Origin: Alphaproteobacteria bacterium
GTDB taxonomy: Bacteria; Pseudomonadota; Alphaproteobacteria; Micavibrionales; Micavibrionaceae
Length of the DNA stretch: 64,000 nucleotides
Assembly (NCBI GenBank): GCA_020442385.1
Contig: JAGRKE010000002.1
Span: 62,001-126,000, forward strand
Direction: 5' to 3'
A model generated the notes under the pieces. It ran no database searches, had not been told where the DNA came from, and worked only from the letters and a program-made list of their open reading frames with translations. Made by a program: the position numbers and the translations under genes. Positions 1 to 8,199 of the stretch are shown here, piece after piece; position 1 is the stretch's first letter, and the number at the start of each line of letters is the position of its first letter.

Positions 1-192
1 CGCCTTGGCTTTTGAATTGGGCAGATCAACCGGCACGCCCGCAGTTAAAAGCGGCGCGGCCACCATAAATACGATTAAGAGTACCAGCATGACATCAACG
101 AGCGGCGTAACATTGATTTCCGCCATCGGACGGTATGTTCCGCCCGTGCGCCGTCCGCGTGATCTGGTTTTTGTCGTCAGGGTTGAGCCCAT
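1..192 (-). CDS. tolR: TolR, Tol-Pal system proton-channel subunit (partial, 3' end outside window)
   Basis: The visible 64 residues run MGSTLTTKT..., then a basic patch, then the ExbD/TolR signature [20 protein letters not shown], the single membrane helix with its conserved proton-path Asp. TolR works with TolQ in the inner membrane to turn proton motive force into movement of TolA during outer-membrane constriction at division. The ATG is at 190-192, nine bases after the tolQ stop, so the two are cotranscribed. The gene runs off the window at base 1; the periplasmic domain is not seen. The call rests on the TM motif and on tolQ next door. Confidence 0.93.
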   Translation of the reverse strand, partial: MGSTLTTKTRSRGRRTGGTYRPMAEINVTPLVDVMLVLLIVFMVAAPLLTAGVPVDLPNSKAKA

Positions 193-201
193 GTGGTTTT
201 C

Positions 202-942
202 CTATTGCGTATCCAGATGACGGGACAGGATGGCGACAAACTCATCCGAGAAGGCCTCCAAACGATCGGCATAGCGGTTAAGCTCCGTTGAAAAAACGTT
301 ATAGGCGATCGAGGCTGGAATCGCCGCGACAAGGCCAAGCGCGGTCGCAAAGAGCGCCTCTGCAATACCCGGCGCAACCACAGCCAAGGAGGTGTTGTTC
401 GTCGCCGCAATCGCCGAGAAGCTGTTCATGATACCCCAGACCGTACCAAACAGGCCGATAAAAGGCGCGGTCGAGCCGACGCTGGCGAGGAACGTCATGC
501 CGCGCTCAAGCATATTCATCTCACGCCCGATCATCACACTCATTGCGCGTTCAACACGTTGGCGCAGAGAGGCTTGCAAGCTTTCGCGCGCGGGAATACC
601 GCCTGCCACGCCGGCCTGCCATTCTTCCATCCCGGCGGAAAAGGTGCTGAGGATTGGGTCGTGCTTGGAATTTTTCACACGCTGGTAAATTTTATCGAGC
701 GGCTCGCCCGACCAGAAAGAATCTTCAAAGACGTTGGCTTTTTTATTGAGCTTTTTAAGCGTGCTGCGCTTGCCGAAAATAATCGACCAGCTCCATACCG
801 AAGCCATAACCAGCAAGATCATCACAATCTTCACAATCATATCAGCCTGAATAAACAAGCCCCACATACTCATATCATGGGCATAAGACCCCAAATCGGT
901 GCTTACAACATCGGCAACAGGCGCGGCAGAATTGGCCATCAA
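202..942 (-). CDS. tolQ: TolQ, Tol-Pal system membrane protein
   Basis: A 246-residue MotA/TolQ/ExbB-family protein with three expected membrane helices: one near residues 26-50, and two flanking the signature GSTAPFIGLFGTVWGIMNSF, the second ending near ALGLVAAIPASIAYN. TolQ surrounds the TolR dimer and forms the proton channel driving the TolA-Pal link to the outer membrane. The length is normal for TolQ and longer than many ExbB proteins only at the N-terminus. Its start overlaps the ybgC stop by four bases (ATGA), and tolR follows, giving the usual ybgC-tolQ-tolR order. TolQ is preferred over ExbB because of that neighbourhood. Confidence 0.95.
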   Translation of the reverse strand: MMANSAAPVADVVSTDLGSYAHDMSMWGLFIQADMIVKIVMILLVMASVWSWSIIFGKRSTLKKLNKKANVFEDSFWSGEPLDKIYQRVKNSKHDPILSTFSAGMEEWQAGVAGGIPARESLQASLRQRVERAMSVMIGREMNMLERGMTFLASVGSTAPFIGLFGTVWGIMNSFSAIAATNNTSLAVVAPGIAEALFATALGLVAAIPASIAYNVFSTELNRYADRLEAFSDEFVAILSRHLDTQ

Positions 943-1352
943 GTCATCCTTTCAAGATACGGGTCAAACGCGGTGCGTAATTCATCGGGCAATCGTACAG
1001 GTTTTACACTCTGTATATCAACACATACGACGGTTATGAGGATTTTACACAGAATCTGCCCTGATTTTTCTACAATTTGTGTCATTTTGAAACTGGTATT
1101 TTTTATGTCAGCAATAGAGGTCACAACCTCCAAAGAATCATCAAGGCGGCCGGGTGAGATATATTCAACATCCGCATGTTTTATTACGAACATCAGGCCG
1201 AAATCCTTCGCAATTTTTGTGACTTGATAGCCAAGGTCACGCAGCATCTCGCAGCGCGCCCGTTCACAGAAATTCAGAAAGTTCGAGTGGTAGACAATGC
1301 CGCCCGCGTCCGTGTCTTCGTAATAAACACGTATTGGAAATTTATGCTTCAT
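939..1352 (-). CDS. ybgC: YbgC-type acyl-CoA thioesterase (hot-dog fold)
   Basis: A 137-residue hot-dog thioesterase starting MKHKFPIRVYYEDTDAGGI. The family motif YYEDTDAGGIVYHSNFL contains the catalytic Asp (EDTDAGG). Family members hydrolyse acyl-CoA or acyl-ACP and are genetically tied to the Tol-Pal system; the in vivo substrate cannot be read from sequence. An in-frame TTG six bases upstream is possible, but the ATG at 1350-1352, just past the ruvB stop, is chosen. The 3' end overlaps tolQ by four bases. Confidence 0.92.
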   Translation of the reverse strand: MKHKFPIRVYYEDTDAGGIVYHSNFLNFCERARCEMLRDLGYQVTKIAKDFGLMFVIKHADVEYISPGRLDDSLEVVTSIADIKNTSFKMTQIVEKSGQILCKILITVVCVDIQSVKPVRLPDELRTAFDPYLERMT

Positions 1353-1354
1353 GC

Positions 1355-2392
1355 TCAATCAAGTAGGTCAGGTTGCGTCGTTTTGGAAGGCCTTAGCCCT
1401 AAATATTCAAATCCCCTTGCGGAGAGAGCCCGCCCGCGCGGCGTGCGCTGCACGAGCCCTTGCTGAATCAAATAGGGCTCAATCACATCTTCGATCATAT
1501 CGCGTTGTTCAGATAACGCAGCCGCCAATGTTTCTACACCCACAGGCCCGCCGCCGTAATTCTCGGCAATACAGGAGAGGTAGCGCCGGTCCATGGAATC
1601 TAGCCCCGCCCCATCGACATCCAGACGCTGCAGCGCGTTATCGACATGGGCTTTATCAATAGAGACTGTGCCATCAGCCTGCGCAAAGTCGCGTACGCGG
1701 CGGGTTAAGCGCCCGGCAATGCGCGGCGTGCCGCGGCTGCGGCGGGCAATTTCAAGCGCGCCGCATTCACTGAGCGGCATATTAAGAAGCCGCGCCGAGC
1801 GTTTCACAACGTGGGTCAGCTCCTCCGCGCTGTAAAATTCAAGACGCAGCGGAATGCCGAAACGATCACGCAGCGGATTGGTCAGCAGGCCCGAGCGGGT
1901 CGTTGCGCCGACCAAGGTAAAGGGCACAAGATCAATTTGCACAGAGCGCGCGGCCGGCCCCTCCCCGATAATCAGATCAAGCTTGCCGTCCTCCATCGCC
2001 GGATAAAGGATTTCTTCAACAGCCGGGTTCAAGCGGTGAATTTCATCAATAAAAAGTACATCGTTTGGCTCAAGATTGGTCAGGATTGCGGCCAGATCGC
2101 CAGATTTGGCAATCACAGGGCCGGATGTGGCGCGAAAGCCCACGCCCAGTTCTTTCGAGACAATTTGCGCCAGCGTGGTTTTACCAAGCCCCGGCGGCCC
2201 GAAAAATAACACATGATCCATCGCCTCGCCGCGCGCCTTCGATGCGCCGATAAAGACGCGCAAATTCTCACACAGCGCTTGCTGGCCGATAAATTCATCA
2301 AGCGATGTCGGGCGCAGCACCCCCTCTTCACCGCGCTCAAATTCCTGCGGGATGGCTTCGAGCTCAGGGTTTTTCTCTAACGCCTCACTCAT
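1355..2392 (-). CDS. ruvB: RuvB, Holliday junction branch-migration helicase
   Basis: A 345-residue AAA+ ATPase with Walker [13 protein letters not shown], Walker B FIDEIHR, sensor motif [10 protein letters not shown] and the C-terminal winged-helix DNA-binding domain that includes the [17 protein letters not shown] segment. RuvB hexamers pump DNA through RuvA-bound Holliday junctions, and RuvC then resolves them. The start overlaps the ruvA stop by four bases (ATGA), and ybgC begins three bases after its stop, so ruvC-ruvA-ruvB-ybgC-tolQ-tolR is read as one minus-strand unit. Length and motifs are complete. Confidence 0.98.
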   Translation of the reverse strand: MSEALEKNPELEAIPQEFERGEEGVLRPTSLDEFIGQQALCENLRVFIGASKARGEAMDHVLFFGPPGLGKTTLAQIVSKELGVGFRATSGPVIAKSGDLAAILTNLEPNDVLFIDEIHRLNPAVEEILYPAMEDGKLDLIIGEGPAARSVQIDLVPFTLVGATTRSGLLTNPLRDRFGIPLRLEFYSAEELTHVVKRSARLLNMPLSECGALEIARRSRGTPRIAGRLTRRVRDFAQADGTVSIDKAHVDNALQRLDVDGAGLDSMDRRYLSCIAENYGGGPVGVETLAAALSEQRDMIEDVIEPYLIQQGLVQRTPRGRALSARGFEYLGLRPSKTTQPDLLD

Positions 2393-3003
2393 GCGCTCAA
2401 CTCCTTCAGCGCGATGCGGATAAGATCTTGCAGATTGTCATTCGCCTTGGCTTTGGCACGCGACACAGCCGTAAAAGCATCCGAGCGTGAATAGCCCAGA
2501 TTAATCAGCGCGGAGACCGCATCCTGATCCAGCCCGGTTTCCTCGCTCTGGCTCACCACATCGTTATAGTTGGTGGCTTTGACGGCTTGGCCAAGATCAA
2601 TTTTTCCAGCCTTGTCTTTGAGCTCGGTTAAAATGCGCGTCGCGAGCTTCGGCCCAACGCCGTCCGCACGGGTTAGCATGGCCTTATCCTGCGCCATAAT
2701 CGCTGTTGTTAATTGCTCGGGTGAACACACGGCCAGAATTGCAAAGCCAGCCTTCGCACCCACGCCTTGAACGCTCGTCAATAAACGAAACCATTCCTGC
2801 TCGGCTTTATCAGCAAAGCCATAAAGCGTAATCGCGTCCTCGCGCACATTCGTGTCGATCAATAAACTAGCGGGATCACCCGGCTGGCCGATTTTTGAGA
2901 GCGTGCGGTTGCTGGCATGCACCTGATAGCCCACACCCTGCACATCCAGAATCAGGAAATTGCTGTCAAAAGAATCGATAATGCCGGAGAGTTTGCCTAT
3001 CAT
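2389..3003 (-). CDS. ruvA: RuvA, Holliday junction binding subunit
   Basis: A 204-residue protein beginning [20 protein letters not shown], the canonical RuvA N-terminus (OB-fold domain I). Then come a helix-hairpin-helix region with [14 protein letters not shown] and [13 protein letters not shown], and a C-terminal domain III that contacts RuvB. RuvA binds four-way junctions as a tetramer and loads RuvB. The frame stays open 51 codons upstream, but that part has no family similarity and enters the ruvC-ruvA spacer, so the ATG at 3001-3003 is used. It lies 49 bases after the ruvC stop and overlaps ruvB by four bases. Confidence 0.97.
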   Translation of the reverse strand: MIGKLSGIIDSFDSNFLILDVQGVGYQVHASNRTLSKIGQPGDPASLLIDTNVREDAITLYGFADKAEQEWFRLLTSVQGVGAKAGFAILAVCSPEQLTTAIMAQDKAMLTRADGVGPKLATRILTELKDKAGKIDLGQAVKATNYNDVVSQSEETGLDQDAVSALINLGYSRSDAFTAVSRAKAKANDNLQDLIRIALKELSA

Positions 3004-3052
3004 ATTGATTTTAAATCCTTTTCCTCTGATCCTTCTTTTCGTTTTTTCATTT

Positions 3053-3565
3053 TCACCGGGTGGGGGTGGCGTACGCCTTGAGTGTTCTTCCATAATGCGC
3101 GTGACAGATCGCAACAGCAAGGGCATCCGCCTCGTCCGCGCCAATCTGCCCCCCATTATTTTTAAGAGCGCCCGGCAGAAGTGTGCGGATCATCATCCCC
3201 ACTTGCTCCTTCGCCGCATGGCCGGTTCCCACCAGTGATTTCTTGATTTTATTGGCCGAATATTCTGCCGTCTCAATCCCCATAATCGCGGGAACGGACA
3301 AGCACACCCCGCGCGCCTGCCCCAATTTCAGGGCTGAAGCCGGATTGTTATTCACAAACGTCTCCTCAACCGCGGCCGTGTCAGGCTTCCATTGATCAAT
3401 CACAGCGCTCAAACCATGGTGCAGCGCAGCCAATCGATCGGCCAGAGCGTCCGCATTATTGGTCTTAATCAGCCCGCAAGCTTTGAATTGAAGAGCGTGT
3501 CCTTCGCTAAAGATGATGCCCCAGCCTGTTTTCTGTAGGCCCGGGTCTATGCCTAATATAATCAT
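3053..3565 (-). CDS. ruvC: RuvC, crossover junction endodeoxyribonuclease
   Basis: A 170-residue RNase H-fold resolvase. It opens with MIILGIDPGLQKTGWG (first catalytic Asp), has VEETFVNNNPASALKLGQARG (second acidic residue and a conserved basic patch), and ends with GADEADALAVAICHAHYG (last two acidic residues). It nicks Holliday junctions symmetrically in the RuvABC complex. It is the first gene of the ruvCAB-ybgC-tolQR unit. Its upstream side holds a double-hairpin repeat and a divergent promoter region. All catalytic carboxylates are present. Confidence 0.97.
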   Translation of the reverse strand: MIILGIDPGLQKTGWGIIFSEGHALQFKACGLIKTNNADALADRLAALHHGLSAVIDQWKPDTAAVEETFVNNNPASALKLGQARGVCLSVPAIMGIETAEYSANKIKKSLVGTGHAAKEQVGMMIRTLLPGALKNNGGQIGADEADALAVAICHAHYGRTLKAYATPTR

Positions 3566-3576
3566 ACTCTCCGCTG

Positions 3577-3641
3577 TTTTCCCTGCGAAAGCAGGGATCT
3601 CCTTGCATTAAGGGACAGATTCCCGCTTACGCGGGAAAAGC
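3577..3641. repeat. REP-like double-hairpin repeat, copy 1
   Basis: Two adjacent hairpins: CCCTGC-GAAA-GCAGGG (3581-3596) and TTCCCGC-TTAC-GCGGGAA (3620-3637), with about 23 bases between. A second copy with the same stems and different loops lies at 7317-7376. The copy sits in the ruvC 5' leader region. On the plus strand the first loop is GNRA-type; on the minus strand the second loop reads GTAA, also GNRA-type. Confidence 0.85.
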
Positions 3642-3648
3642 AGGTAAA

Positions 3649-3676
3649 AGTATATCACACATTAAGAACGAAACAA
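3649..3676 (-). promoter_or_regulatory. Possible promoter for the ruvC operon
   Basis: On the minus strand TTGTTT (3676-3671), a 16-base spacer and TATACT (3654-3649) resemble a sigma-70 promoter. It would start transcription just before the double-hairpin repeat, which would then lie in the 5' leader of ruvC. The -35 match is weak. Confidence 0.4.
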
Positions 3677-3697
3677 GAACAAAAATTGCATTTATTA

Positions 3698-3726
3698 TTG
3701 ACATAACCCAAAGTTGCTTGTATAAG
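3698..3726 (+). promoter_or_regulatory. Sigma-70-type promoter of the 236-residue orphan gene
   Basis: A perfect -35 TTGACA (3698-3703), 17-base spacer and TATAAG -10 (3721-3726). The predicted start near 3733 lies just before an AGGAAG ribosome-binding site (3734-3739) and the ATG at 3748, so the leader would be about 15 nt. Confidence 0.75.
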
Positions 3727-3747
3727 CTATGTTAGGAAGAATAACAG

Positions 3748-4458
3748 ATGTCCTTTTTTAAAAATTTATTTTCAAAAGCAGCCCCGCCTCCATCAGAATT
3801 TTCAAAGGAAAAGCTGAGGTTGTGCAAAGACGTATTTTCGTATTTGCAAGAAACAGTAAAAAAGATAGAAGAAAATCCCTTGACCCTTTACAAAGCTGTC
3901 CCGGGTGAACCAGACCTCAACCGATTAAGCATCATTCACGGCCTGCAAAGACACTTTCTGAATTTAAAAAATGTGCGTACAGAAAACCAAAAATTTATTA
4001 GCAATATTCCCAAGAAAGACAGGAGCCCATTTATATATGATCATCAGAAACATAGGGAAGAATGTGTCAGTTTTGTTGAAAAAACCGTGATTCCGTGGCT
4101 CAAAGATTGGACGGATGGGATTGATCCCAATTGGCAAAAATATGAAATTTCGTACACTTCACGTCTTTTCATGGATAATTTTAACTTCAATTCAAAAATG
4201 ACGGCGTCTGAACAAGCACTTTTTAGAACCAATCAAAATACAATTAGTAAAGCTATGAGCATGATATATTGGCTCCTCTACTTAACACCGCAAGATGAAC
4301 TCGATATTGAGAAACTAAAAGTATTACGAGGACATTTCGCGATACATAAGAATTTAAAATTTTTGGAAGAAAATATCGGCTACTATTCCCTTGAACAACA
4401 GAAGAAGAATACCTCTACAATTCGTGACATACTCAAAAACGATGGTAATAACGGTTAA
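3748..4458 (+). CDS. Hypothetical protein, 236 residues, soluble and helical
   Basis: I do not recognise this protein. It has no signal peptide or membrane segment, is rich in Lys, Asn, Phe and Tyr, and looks mostly alpha-helical, with a charged stretch near residues 10-35. The region is clearly more AT-rich than the flanking ruvC and yebC genes, which suggests acquisition by transfer. It has its own strong promoter and a Shine-Dalgarno AGGAAG nine bases before the ATG. It is a single gene: its stop abuts the convergent yebC stop with no spacer. It sits between yebC and ruvC, which are often adjacent in this class, so it looks like an insertion. Confidence 0.8.
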   Translation: MSFFKNLFSKAAPPPSEFSKEKLRLCKDVFSYLQETVKKIEENPLTLYKAVPGEPDLNRLSIIHGLQRHFLNLKNVRTENQKFISNIPKKDRSPFIYDHQKHREECVSFVEKTVIPWLKDWTDGIDPNWQKYEISYTSRLFMDNFNFNSKMTASEQALFRTNQNTISKAMSMIYWLLYLTPQDELDIEKLKVLRGHFAIHKNLKFLEENIGYYSLEQQKKNTSTIRDILKNDGNNG

Positions 4459-5211
4459 TTAATCCGATAAGAGCTTTTCCATCACCGCGTCATCGACATC
4501 CATATTGGTGGTGACGGTTTGAACATCGTCATTATCTTCCAGCACATCAACGAGCTTGAGGATGGTTGCAGCGCCCTCCTCATCCTGCGGTGACATGACA
4601 TTGGCCGCCCATGCAAGGCCGGAGCGTTCGGGCTCCCCATACTTCGCAGACAACACATCAAAAACAGCGCCGAAATCATCGGGCGCGGTTGTAATTGTGT
4701 GAAAATCGGAATCACTTTCCACATTCTCTGCGCCGGCCTCAACCGCGGCTTCGAACATTTCGTCCTCCGCGGCCTTATCTGCCGGATAAACAATTTCCCC
4801 GATACGGTCGAACATAAAACCGACCGAGCCGGTTTCGCCCAGATTGCCGCCATGCTTGGTAAAGCTGGAGCGGACCTCGCCGGCCGTGCGATTTTTATTA
4901 TCAGTCAAACATTCTACAATAATCGCCACACCGCCGGGGCCATAGCCCTCATAGCGCATTTCTTCGTAATCTTCACCTTCGTTTCCGCCAACACCCTTTG
5001 CCACCGCGCGCTCAATCGCATCTTTGGGCATGGACTGGCCCTTGGCGGTTGCAATTGCAAGGCGCAGGCGCGGATTCATATCAGGATCGCCGCCGCCCAT
5101 CTTCGCCGCCACCGTGATCTCACGTCCCAGCTTTGAAAACACTTTGGCGCGCGCGGCGTCGGCCTTGCCCTTTTTATGTTTGATATTCGCCCATTTGGAA
5201 TGTCCGGCCAT
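4459..5211 (-). CDS. yebC: YebC/TACO1 family translation or regulatory protein
   Basis: A 250-residue YebC-family protein with the hallmark start MAGHSKWANIKHKKGKADA and the internal YEGYGPGGVAIIVECLTDN motif. Characterised members either act at the ribosome on difficult proline-rich sequences or have been described as DNA-binding regulators; which applies here cannot be decided from sequence. It lies near ruvC as in many proteobacteria, here separated by an orphan gene. Length is typical and the protein appears intact. Confidence 0.95.
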   Translation of the reverse strand: MAGHSKWANIKHKKGKADAARAKVFSKLGREITVAAKMGGGDPDMNPRLRLAIATAKGQSMPKDAIERAVAKGVGGNEGEDYEEMRYEGYGPGGVAIIVECLTDNKNRTAGEVRSSFTKHGGNLGETGSVGFMFDRIGEIVYPADKAAEDEMFEAAVEAGAENVESDSDFHTITTAPDDFGAVFDVLSAKYGEPERSGLAWAANVMSPQDEEGAATILKLVDVLEDNDDVQTVTTNMDVDDAVMEKLLSD

Positions 5212-5393
5212 TGCTTAACTCTCTTGTTTGTATTTCTTTTGCCTACAATCGCGTTTTACACAAAGCCTTTGCGCGGGGCAAGCCCCCGCCTTTCGGGGCT
5301 CTACAAATAAAAGCCCATCTTAACGACTTGTTGTTAAAAGCAATAACGGGTATTTTTAAACCCTGAAGAATATAAGAACAAAGAAAGCCGCAT

Positions 5394-5951
5394 ATGGGGT
5401 ACGAATTTAACAAGGTCAGAATTCTTCTTGTCGAAGACAACCAGCCCATGCTTGAGCTTGCCAAATCACTGCTGGTCACATTCGGTGTGGGAACAGTGCA
5501 TACGGCGCGCGACGGCGCGGAAGGCTTCAAAACATTTTGCCGTGAAAATCCCGATATGGTGATCGCCGATTGGATGATGAAACCGATGGACGGAATATCC
5601 CTCACCCGCAAAATTCGTAACGACCCCTTAAGCCCGAATCAATTTGTGCCCGTAATCCTGATGACGGGCTTTAGTGAACGCAAACGTGTGATCGAGGCGC
5701 GTGATGCCGGAGTCACGGAATTTCTGGTCAAGCCTTTCAATGCCCGCGACCTATATCGCCGCATCTCTCAAATTATTGAACGTCCGCGCAAATTTGTGCG
5801 CTCGGAAGATTTCTTCGGACCGGACCGCCGCCGCAAGAGCGGACGCGGCTATGATGGCCCGCTACGCAGGAACACCGACGTACGCGATGATGATTACATG
5901 ATCAATATGGGAGAGAGAGAATTCAGCTCCCCGACCGACAGGCGTCGATAA
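5394..5951 (+). CDS. Single-domain response regulator with basic C-terminal tail
   Basis: A 185-residue CheY-like receiver (residues about 8-125). Visible are the acidic pair E14-D15, phosphoacceptor D59 in IADWMMKPMDG, T91 in LMTGFSE and K113 in FLVKPFN. No DNA-binding domain follows; instead there is a short tail rich in Arg and Asp (FFGPDRRRKSGRGYDGP). Output is therefore probably by protein-protein interaction. It is followed after 13 bases by a conserved-looking helical gene that may be its partner. No cognate kinase is present in the window. Confidence 0.92.
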   Translation: MGYEFNKVRILLVEDNQPMLELAKSLLVTFGVGTVHTARDGAEGFKTFCRENPDMVIADWMMKPMDGISLTRKIRNDPLSPNQFVPVILMTGFSERKRVIEARDAGVTEFLVKPFNARDLYRRISQIIERPRKFVRSEDFFGPDRRRKSGRGYDGPLRRNTDVRDDDYMINMGEREFSSPTDRRR

Positions 5952-5964
5952 GGAATAACGGATC

Positions 5965-6489
5965 ATGAGCGAAGAGACACATTACAACCAGCAGCCCAAG
6001 CGCAATGTCGAATTCATTGTACCCCCAAACACACTCAAGCAAAAGGTGGGCACAGGCGGTTTGAGCGATGACATCCTCGATAAGGCGCAAAAACTGCTTG
6101 AGAATAACAGTGTCGATTTTCAACCGCTGGCTGAGATGTATCTTGCTTCTTTGATGCGCGGGATTGAGACCTCGCAAAAAACACCTGATGAGGATGAGGA
6201 ATATCTGATCGCACTGATGCTTTATCCGGCGATGCAGCTCAAGGCCAATGGCGGGATGTTCAAATATCCGCTGGTCACGACGATGGCCGATAAGCTGATC
6301 CAGTTTTTGGAAGTGATTGATGCGCCCGACGAGGAAGCGGTTGAGATTGTTCTAGCCTTTCACACCACAATCCGCGCGGTTGTTATGGGCCGGATCAGCG
6401 GTGATGGCGGATCACATGGACGCGAGTTGCTCAAAGCGCTCAATGATGCCTGCACGCGTTATTTCGAGAAAAAAGTCAAACGTCATTAA
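5965..6489 (+). CDS. Hypothetical protein cotranscribed with the response regulator
   Basis: A 174-residue soluble protein with a disordered N-terminus (about 30 residues, Asn/Gln/Lys) and a helical core that includes FQPLAEMYLASLMRGIE and LAFHTTIRAVVMGRI. It starts 13 bases after the response-regulator stop, so the two form an operon. I do not recognise the family. The location suggests it is a target or partner of the receiver, but this is inference. Its last codons overlap the convergent ymdB stop by four bases. Confidence 0.85.
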   Translation: MSEETHYNQQPKRNVEFIVPPNTLKQKVGTGGLSDDILDKAQKLLENNSVDFQPLAEMYLASLMRGIETSQKTPDEDEEYLIALMLYPAMQLKANGGMFKYPLVTTMADKLIQFLEVIDAPDEEAVEIVLAFHTTIRAVVMGRISGDGGSHGRELLKALNDACTRYFEKKVKRH

Positions 6490-7301
6490 GCCGCAGGCAT
6501 CGCCTGTGACAAGGATCCGCCCATGCGGATCGGCTCGATGCTGATCGCCTTGCCCGTTTTATCATTGGTCACAATCAGCGCGCCGCACAGCGTGCCCTCT
6601 CCACTGGCCGGGCGCATGCGCTCACCGGGCATTTTCTTCACAAAGCGGTGCATCGCAATCTCTTTTTCCACGCCGATCACGCTCACATAATCGCCCGTCA
6701 TGCCCGCATCGGTCTGATAGGCCGTGCCGCCGGGCAAAACTTGCGCATCCGCGGTCGGGATGTGGGTGTGCGTTCCAATGACGCAGGAAACTTTTCCGTC
6801 AAGATAATGCCCCATCGACATTTTTTCCGATGTGGTTTCACCATGAAAATCAAGCAGGATGGCATCGGTGGTTTTGCCCAGACGTTCTTCCTTTACAATC
6901 TCATTCAGCGCCGCGAACGGATCATCCAGCGCATCCATAAACAGGCGCGCCATGGCGTTAATCACGGTCAGGGTTCGGCCCTCACTGATCTTCAGACGGC
7001 AAACACCCACACCGGGCGTACCGGGCGGATAATTCACCGGGCGCAGCAGCTTTTTATCGCGCGCGATATAGGGAATGACCTCGCGCTGATCCCAGACATG
7101 GTTGCCGGTGGTGATGCAATCCACACCCCACTCATAAAACTGCTTACAGATTTTCTCGGTAATCCCCGCCCCGTTTGCGGCGTTCTCGCCATTCACAATT
7201 ACGGCATCGGGATTGAGGGTTTCTTTAATCGCGGGCAAGTGCTTTTGCAAAGCCTCCCGTCCGCTTCGGCCAAAAATATCGCCGATAAATACTATGCGCA
7301 T
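6486..7301 (-). CDS. ymdB: YmdB-family metallophosphoesterase
   Basis: A 271-residue TIGR00282/YmdB-type phosphoesterase. Metal-ligand motifs are in order: GDIFGRSGR (Asp), VNGENAANGAGIT (Glu/Asn), TTGNHVWDQ (Asn/His), LLDFHGETTSEK and GTHTHIPTAD (final His residues). Bacillus YmdB hydrolyses 2',3'-cyclic nucleotides and affects biofilm choice; the role in alphaproteobacteria is less clear. It is followed on the same strand, after a repeat element, by none of its usual partners; the 5-FTHF cyclo-ligase gene lies upstream. All catalytic motifs are present. Confidence 0.92.
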   Translation of the reverse strand: MRIVFIGDIFGRSGREALQKHLPAIKETLNPDAVIVNGENAANGAGITEKICKQFYEWGVDCITTGNHVWDQREVIPYIARDKKLLRPVNYPPGTPGVGVCRLKISEGRTLTVINAMARLFMDALDDPFAALNEIVKEERLGKTTDAILLDFHGETTSEKMSMGHYLDGKVSCVIGTHTHIPTADAQVLPGGTAYQTDAGMTGDYVSVIGVEKEIAMHRFVKKMPGERMRPASGEGTLCGALIVTNDKTGKAISIEPIRMGGSLSQAMPAA

Positions 7302-7316
7302 GCCTACTTATTCCTG

Positions 7317-7376
7317 CTTTCCCTGCGCAAGCAGGGATCTTTTTCCGCCTCTCGAGATTCCCGCTTTCGCGGGAAA
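7317..7376. repeat. REP-like double-hairpin repeat, copy 2
   Basis: Same design as the element at 3577-3641: CCCTGC-GCAA-GCAGGG (7321-7336) and TTCCCGC-TTTC-GCGGGAA (7358-7375). Stem bases are identical between copies, while loops and the spacer differ. It fills the gap between the cyclo-ligase stop and the ymdB start. Confidence 0.85.
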
Positions 7377-7397
7377 GACAGCCAGGGGTTTGATTTT

Positions 7398-7970
7398 CTA
7401 ACCGAAAGAATGAGCCTCTTGCGGGGTTATCACCCAGTCGAGCTTTTCATCATGCTCATCCGTCGGAAGGTTAAATAAGCACGCTTGCTGCGCGTACGCA
7501 ACACCTACGGCAATAATTGTTTTACGCGCGCGCAACGCCTTAAGCGTCGCATCATAATACCCGCCGCCATAACCAAGGCGGTAGCCGCGCCGGTCAAAGG
7601 CCAGCAAGGGCACGAGAACAATATCCGGCTCGACCCAGCTCCCCTCATCTTTGACAATAGGTTGCAGCACATCAAACGCGCCCTTTTCCATGTCTGACGT
7701 TTTCGTCCAAGGGGCGAATTTCATCTCCCGCGTATCTTTTTGCACAATCGGCAGGCAGCAGGAAAACCCCTCCTGATCCAGATGATCAAGAATAAGCGCC
7801 GCATCAAACTCACGCTCAATCGGCCAATATCCGGCAATGACCTGATCTTTGGAGGGAGAGATTTTTTCATAGAAGAGCGCCGTGGCGGAATCCACATTCT
7901 CCGCCGCCGGATCAATAAACGCGCGGTGGCGCTTGGCTTCTATTCTCATTGTGTCTTTGGAATCATTCAT
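7398..7970 (-). CDS. fau: 5-formyltetrahydrofolate cyclo-ligase
   Basis: A 190-residue 5-FTHF cyclo-ligase family protein. It has the N-terminal basic helix (MRIEAKRHRAFI), the substrate and ATP region VLVPLLAFDRRGYRLGYGGGYYD that is diagnostic for the family, and AVGVAYAQQ near the C-terminus. It converts 5-formyl-THF to 5,10-methenyl-THF using ATP. The ATG at 7968-7970 is used; an open frame extends 34 codons upstream but overlaps the 6S RNA. Location just downstream of 6S RNA (the ssrS-ygfA pair) is the usual arrangement, so cotranscription with 6S RNA is likely. Confidence 0.93.
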   Translation of the reverse strand: MNDSKDTMRIEAKRHRAFIDPAAENVDSATALFYEKISPSKDQVIAGYWPIEREFDAALILDHLDQEGFSCCLPIVQKDTREMKFAPWTKTSDMEKGAFDVLQPIVKDEGSWVEPDIVLVPLLAFDRRGYRLGYGGGYYDATLKALRARKTIIAVGVAYAQQACLFNLPTDEHDEKLDWVITPQEAHSFG

Positions 7971-7984
7971 AGAGAGATAATGTA

Positions 7985-8160
7985 AGGTGCCGCGTGGGCC
8001 GTGTACAGTACGATATCCGCGTGGGTCCTGATAAACAGGTGGGCGCCGTAAATACTTAAGTCCCCAATGCAAAGAGAGTGGACGAAGGCAGGGACAGCTC
8101 CCTATGCGAAAAGCATCGACCGCCGGGATTAAAAATCTGTATCACGCACCCCGCAGCGAG
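7985..8160 (-). ncRNA. ssrS: 6S RNA (RNA polymerase regulator)
   Basis: The stretch between zapA and the cyclo-ligase gene has the right size and position for 6S RNA. The ends pair: a 5' segment starting at 8157 and a 3' segment ending at 7989 form a closing stem of about 12 pairs over 15 positions. The 3' half holds a CGGCGCCCACCTG hairpin region like those I recall from alphaproteobacterial 6S RNAs. A promoter precedes it. 6S RNA mimics an open promoter and sequesters sigma-70 holoenzyme. Exact ends are estimated. Confidence 0.8.
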
Positions 8161-8164
8161 GGTA

Positions 8165-8194
8165 CTTATATAGTATTTCCAAGGGAAATGTCTA
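8165..8194 (-). promoter_or_regulatory. Promoter of 6S RNA
   Basis: On the minus strand TAGACA (8194-8189), a 16-base spacer and TATATA (8172-8167); TATAAG at 8170-8165 is an alternative -10 with an 18-base spacer. The start would fall at about 8160, just before the closing stem. The -35 begins at the last codons of zapA, so 6S may also be made by readthrough. Confidence 0.65.
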
Positions 8195-8199
8195 AGAAA

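Noticed and set aside
3004..3156. 51-codon extension of ruvA
   Set aside because: No similarity to RuvA and it enters the ruvC-ruvA spacer and the end of ruvC.
5212..5393. Hairpins CCCCGCCTTTCGGGG and GGGTATTTTTAAACCC between yebC and the response regulator
   Set aside because: Both lie in the divergent promoter region, lack a T-tract in a useful orientation, and have no clear role.
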